8,110 bases of DNA from Pseudomonadota bacterium (GTDB taxonomy: Bacteria; Pseudomonadota; Alphaproteobacteria; Caulobacterales; Caulobacteraceae). Below the pieces are notes generated by a model. It saw only the letters and a program-made list of their open reading frames with translations. It searched no databases and had not been told where the DNA came from. The first letter of the stretch is position 1. The number at the start of each line of letters is the position of its first letter. A program made the position numbers and the translations under genes. The stretch is taken from the NCBI GenBank assembly GCA_023436945.1, contig JAEZHG010000010.1, positions 1 through 8,110 of the forward strand, given 5' to 3'. This document shows positions 4,936 through 8,110 of this stretch, one piece after another.

Positions 4936-6131
4936 CGCACAACTCCGGCACCGGCCGCGCTGCTCCTGCGGGGCTCTACCAACTCGCTCTACTCGGCGAC
5001 GCCACCGTAGAAGAACGCCAAACTCTTACCAAAACCCTCGCCGGGATGGTCGCCGACTTCGAGCTTGAAATCGGAGCCGATGTCGTCATTTTTGATGGTA
5101 ATACGATCGAAGAGCGCGATCCGGGCGCAGCATTCGCTGCAACCTATTTCAGCACCGGCGCAGGGAACGACCGTGAAGTGCTAGATACCCTAGTGGCAGC
5201 GAGCGCGGCGGTTATTCCGACAATCGGCCCAGATGGCGACTTCGCCCAAGTTCCCGCTCCGCTACAGTTCGCCAACGGCATAAAGCGGCGGGCGGACGAT
5301 CTAGACATGACTGATGTCGCCTCATCGCTTCTAGAATGCGTCGGCCTGCTCCGCAGACAGCGGCGGGTCTTTGTCAGCTACCGCCGCACTGAAGCCCGGG
5401 CCGCGGCTGTACAACTGCACGACTTATTAAGCGCCAGAGGCTTCGACGTCTTTCTTGATACCCACAGCATTCGCCCCGGCGAACCCTTTCAGGAGGTCCT
5501 GTGGCATCGCCTCGTGGATTCCGACGTCATGGTGATGCTAGACACGCCAACTTATTTCGAGAGTCGTTGGACGCGCGAGGAGATTGGACGCGCTCGCGCC
5601 AAGGACATTCAGGTGCTCCGCGTCATCTGGCCAGGCCATACGCCGTCGCGAATGACCGACCTTTCAGAAACGGTCCATTTGGAGGAGACGGAACTGCGAG
5701 ATGTCGACGGACCGATTGACGAACATAAGGCCGATGAGATCATCCTGAAGGTTGAACGCCTACGTAGCCGCAGTCTTGCGGCGCGCTATATGGCAATCAC
5801 CGGCAAACTTCGGGCCGATGTCGAAAAGATCGGTGGGCGAGTCGAGTCCATAGGTGCGCACCGGACGGTCTCGGTCCGTCTTTTGGATAATCGACGCCTG
5901 TGGGCCTATCCGATTGTTGGCATTCCCACCGCGGAAGCACTTAATGATATTGCCATCAAAGCGCGCAGGGCCAATCAGCAGGAGAAACCTGTGTTAGTCT
6001 ACGATCATATCGGCATTCAGGAATCTTGGGGGGCCCACCTCCAGTGGCTCGGCGAAGAAATCCAATCAGTCCGTTGGCTCAAGGTCTCGGACGCTGGTTG
6101 GGCTCTAGCTGGTTGGGAAGCAGGATCGTGA
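4932..6131 (+). CDS. Three-part protein with central TIR domain, candidate effector
   Basis: A 399-residue protein. Residues about 15-140 form an alpha/beta-looking domain (strands near YQLALLGD, VVIFDG and AAVIPTIGP) that I cannot name; a degenerate TIR-like or other Rossmann-type fold is possible. The central TIR spans about 144-255: RVFVSYRR (145-152), ARGFDVFLDTHSI (168-180), SDVMVMLDT (197-205) and SRWTREEIGRA (211-221), with E217 four residues after W213 as the likely catalytic Glu. Residues about 283-399 form a second unrecognised domain (SLAARYMAITGKL, IGGRVESIGAHR, WAYPIVGIPT, ending VSDAGWALAGWE). The gene overlaps both neighbours by four bases, so it is coupled to the ThsB-like protein before it and the SLOG protein after it. 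Its size and extra domains make it the best candidate in the operon for an effector or adaptor; this is inference. Confidence 0.85.
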   Translation: MTHNSGTGRAAPAGLYQLALLGDATVEERQTLTKTLAGMVADFELEIGADVVIFDGNTIEERDPGAAFAATYFSTGAGNDREVLDTLVAASAAVIPTIGPDGDFAQVPAPLQFANGIKRRADDLDMTDVASSLLECVGLLRRQRRVFVSYRRTEARAAAVQLHDLLSARGFDVFLDTHSIRPGEPFQEVLWHRLVDSDVMVMLDTPTYFESRWTREEIGRARAKDIQVLRVIWPGHTPSRMTDLSETVHLEETELRDVDGPIDEHKADEIILKVERLRSRSLAARYMAITGKLRADVEKIGGRVESIGAHRTVSVRLLDNRRLWAYPIVGIPTAEALNDIAIKARRANQQEKPVLVYDHIGIQESWGAHLQWLGEEIQSVRWLKVSDAGWALAGWEAGS

Positions 6132-6784
6132 AGAAAGCCATCTTCCTCGCTGCAGGTGTCCCGGATCCTAAACGCGGACCTGAGTACGCGGCGACTGCTG
6201 ACACAGTCGCCATTACGGCCGCAGTTTCGGCGCTCATACATGTCGTCCTCGGGAGACGCCTGCTAGTTTGGGGGGGGCAGCCAGGGATCACGCCCATGAT
6301 CCTAGAGGTTGCCGAGGCGATGGGGGTGGACTATGGTCGATGGGTTCACCTCTATCAGTCAAAATTTTTCGTAGACATTTTCCCTGAGGACAACGCCCGC
6401 TTCTCAAACGTCACCTTCTCGGACACCATTGGCGACGACCGTGAACTGAGCTTGATGCATATGCGGAAGCGAATGTTCGCAGAGGTCAGCTACGAATCGG
6501 CCGTATTCATCGGCGGTATGGGAGGCCTCCTGGAGGAGTACGAGTTGTTTCGGAATCTGCAGCCCGAAGCAAAGATCGTACCGGTCATCTCAACGGGCGG
6601 TGCCGCCCTTCAAATTGCCAAGGCTGCCCGCTGCGAGGACCGTGAGCTTGCTGAAGACCGAGACTACGTAGCCCTACTACACAGGCAACTCGGCATCTCC
6701 GTCCGCGAAAAGCGCTACGCACGTCCTGAGGATCAGCCGGATACGGTTGTCGAGAGGTACTGGCGCCTAGGCGATCGTCAATAG
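6128..6784 (+). CDS. Stand-alone SLOG-fold protein, presumed nucleotide-signal sensor
   Basis: A 218-residue protein from the GTG at 6128, which overlaps the preceding stop (GTGA) and has GGGAAG seven bases upstream. The frame stays open further left, but that part lies within the upstream gene and is not protein-like for this family. The sequence has the SLOG (LOG/DprA-like) Rossmannoid pattern: KKAIFLAAGVPDP at the start, a long helix, RLLVWGGQPGITP (44-56), AVFIGGMGGLLEEYELF (125-141) and VPVISTGGAA further on. GGMGGLLEE corresponds to the PGGxGTxxE loop of LOG enzymes, with both glutamates kept. In Thoeris ThsA, a SLOG domain binds the TIR-made cyclic ADP-ribose and switches on a fused SIR2 NADase. 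Here no effector is fused, so this protein may sense the signal and act on a neighbouring TIR, or may degrade or modify the nucleotide. A run of eight G lies inside the gene at 6270-6277. Confidence 0.85.
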   Translation: MKKAIFLAAGVPDPKRGPEYAATADTVAITAAVSALIHVVLGRRLLVWGGQPGITPMILEVAEAMGVDYGRWVHLYQSKFFVDIFPEDNARFSNVTFSDTIGDDRELSLMHMRKRMFAEVSYESAVFIGGMGGLLEEYELFRNLQPEAKIVPVISTGGAALQIAKAARCEDRELAEDRDYVALLHRQLGISVREKRYARPEDQPDTVVERYWRLGDRQ

Positions 6785-6793
6785 CGCCTGGCG

Positions 6794-7411
6794 ATGCCGC
6801 TGCTTCTAGAAGAAAACATCCGCCAACGAGCTCGACGCCGAGCCCGGGCTGAACGTTTGAGCGTACACGACGCGTTGCTCCGTGCGGCGCAGCGGCACAA
6901 CGACCACTATGATATATTCCTCTCTCAGACGATCAGGGACGCCGAGATTGTACTCGGCGTGTACGACCTCCTCACCGAGACAGGCTACTCTGTCTTTTGC
7001 GATTGGATTGAGGCTCCTCTGCAGGACCGCCATGAAGTCTCCCCTGCGAATGCCGCTTACGTTCGGAGCGTCATGGGAGTCTGTGACGCGCTATTGTTCA
7101 TCGACGGTCCCGGCGCCGCCCAATCCCTCTGGATGTGCTGGGAATTAGGCTGGTTCGACGGAGCCCGTGGCCCGGTCGCTATCTTACCCGTAACCGCTGA
7201 GGTGAAGGCCTACTATGATGGCAGAGAGTTCCTGAGCCTGTATCCCTATGTCACGGTCGACGAGCAAGGTAAGCTCAGGGTCGTGCGGCCCGCCGTACCC
7301 AGCCCAAACGGGTTCCTATTGCTGGAATCCCCCAATTGGACGTCCCTCGATAACTGGAAAAGCGGTCATAGAACCATGCGGCCGCGAGTTTATGGACATT
7401 GGCGCAACTAG
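6794..7411 (+). CDS. TIR-domain protein with helical N-terminal extension, copy 2
   Basis: A 205-residue protein, the last gene of the operon, starting nine bases after the SLOG stop without a clear ribosome site. A strongly basic helical extension (RQRARRRARAERL at 10-22) precedes the TIR domain. The TIR has YDIFLSQTIRD (39-49), LLTETGYSVFCDWIEAP (59-75), VSPANAAYVRSVM (82-94), CDALLFID (97-104) and WMCWELGWFDG (113-123), with E117 as the presumed NADase Glu. The domain and the YDGREFLSLYPYV segment match the second TIR gene (3757-4320) closely, with the Glu at the same residue number. Box 1 has Gln where copy 1 has His. The C-terminal tail is longer and Trp-rich. It may form hetero-oligomers with copy 1 or have split roles as signal maker and effector; neither can be decided here. 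Confidence 0.9.
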   Translation: MPLLLEENIRQRARRRARAERLSVHDALLRAAQRHNDHYDIFLSQTIRDAEIVLGVYDLLTETGYSVFCDWIEAPLQDRHEVSPANAAYVRSVMGVCDALLFIDGPGAAQSLWMCWELGWFDGARGPVAILPVTAEVKAYYDGREFLSLYPYVTVDEQGKLRVVRPAVPSPNGFLLLESPNWTSLDNWKSGHRTMRPRVYGHWRN

Positions 7412-7648
7412 ACTGCATTTCTAGCGTCGATCCTCGTCCGCAAGAATGCGCTTCACCCTACCCAGAAGCGGCCTCAGCGAATGTCTGAGAGGAGTCATAA
7501 TCGGAATCTATGAAGGTCCGCTTTTAAGCAAATACCCCTGCCCTTTTGCGCCTAAGGGTCATTTCACGAAACGTCAGCTAAGAATTCGTTCCAGCGCACC
7601 GGAGCAATATGGGAGGACACTGACTTCACACATAGGAACCTGCGAGAG
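7412..7648 (+). other. Intergenic region between TIR operon and SDR gene
   Basis: The two flanking genes converge here. No strong terminator is seen; the only symmetry is a 5-base repeat CCCTT/AAGGG near 7542-7560. A 70-codon frame from 7446 lacks a ribosome site and recognisable features. Confidence 0.45.
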
Positions 7649-8110
7649 CTATGCGTGAACGCCACCGTCTATCCGAACGATTTCGCCGGTCATGAAGGCG
7701 GCATCTTCGGACAGCAGCATGGCGATGACGCTGGCGACTTGCTCTGGCTGTCCCACCTGAAAGTCAGGCCGGCTCAAGTGCATGTACAACGACATATCGA
7801 CATCGTCCGGAAAGTTGCGCTGGATAGCCTCGGTCATGGCCGTGGCTATCCCTCCTGGCGCAATCGCGTTCGCCCGCACGCCGCGCTTTATATATTCCCA
7901 CGCGATCGCCTTTGTCATCGATGCAATCCCGCCCTTTGAGGCCGAATAAGCCGCCATGAACGGATGCCCGAAGAACGATGACGTCGAAGCCGCGTTGACG
8001 ATCGCCCCACCGGATTTCTCCAACAGTGGCAACCCTTCCCGACAGCATATGAAAGTACCTATCAGGTTTACGTCGATGATCTGCCGAAACGCCTCGACAC
8101 TGGTTTGATC
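7649..8110 (-). CDS. SDR-family oxidoreductase, C-terminal part (N-terminus outside window)
   Basis: The frame is open through the right edge, so the N-terminal Rossmann part (about 100 residues, with the TGxxxGxG nucleotide loop) is missing. The 153 visible residues show the classical short-chain dehydrogenase active site: Asn in VNLIGTF, Ser in IVNAASTSS, and Tyr/Lys in YSASKGG, followed by the PGGIATAMTE loop and the typical end VRIDGGVHA. Such enzymes use NAD(P)H to interconvert alcohols and ketones and are often named 3-oxoacyl-ACP reductase-like; the substrate cannot be predicted. It runs opposite to the TIR operon and shows no link to it, so it probably marks where ordinary chromosome resumes. 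The TTG at 8032 is not the start; the family match continues upstream of it. Confidence 0.92.
   Translation of the reverse strand, partial: DQTSVEAFRQIIDVNLIGTFICCREGLPLLEKSGGAIVNAASTSSFFGHPFMAAYSASKGGIASMTKAIAWEYIKRGVRANAIAPGGIATAMTEAIQRNFPDDVDMSLYMHLSRPDFQVGQPEQVASVIAMLLSEDAAFMTGEIVRIDGGVHA

Noticed and set aside
7446..7658. 70-codon plus-strand frame after the TIR operon
   Set aside because: No ribosome site, no domain-like pattern, and its end overlaps the SDR gene.
1..8110. CRISPR array, tRNA or rRNA gene, insertion sequence ends, attachment-site repeats
   Set aside because: I saw no regularly spaced repeats, cloverleaf-like sequence, transposase or long direct repeats flanking the TIR operon. 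An island border may lie outside the window.

Overview
The window looks like an accessory region of an alphaproteobacterial chromosome. I infer this from the GC-rich coding sequence, the use of GTG and TTG starts, and the protein styles (Caulobacter- or sphingomonad-like); I cannot place the genus. An SDR oxidoreductase fragment at the right edge looks like ordinary chromosomal backbone. The left edge holds the C-terminal part of a phage large terminase, so the region probably contains prophage or other mobile-element remains.

Left part (1-2747). A 5'-truncated terminase large subunit reads rightward and converges on a leftward pair: a secreted protein and a lipoprotein whose genes overlap by 4 nt. 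A 12-bp hairpin with a T-rich tail on the minus strand ends this pair. A small XRE regulator, similar to restriction-modification controller proteins, is divergent from the pair. The intergenic region between them holds two copies of a 10-bp near-palindrome, ATGAGTCTCA, in opposite orientation, probably its operators. Next comes a leftward hypothetical gene that converges on the regulator gene, then a rightward hypothetical gene, probably with a TTG start.

Central part (3105-7411). This is the main item: a compact rightward operon of seven genes with gaps or overlaps of -4 to +15 nt. In order it encodes: (1) a ThsB-like TIR protein (DUF1863/MTH538 type); (2) a 49-residue small protein; (3) a TIR protein with a helical N-terminal extension; (4) a second ThsB-like TIR protein with an insertion; (5) a 399-residue protein with a TIR domain between two unrecognised domains; (6) a free-standing SLOG-fold protein; (7) a second helical-extension TIR protein, paralogous to gene 3. 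All five TIR domains keep a glutamate four residues after a conserved tryptophan, where the TIR NADase catalytic Glu is expected. I infer an anti-phage system that signals with NAD-derived nucleotides, related to Thoeris but without a SIR2-SLOG or macro-TM ThsA. The SLOG protein would be the ligand sensor and the 399-residue TIR protein a candidate effector. I do not know a described system with this exact composition.

Right part (7412-8110). About 240 bases without a convincing gene separate the operon from the C-terminal part of a leftward SDR-family oxidoreductase, which runs off the right edge.
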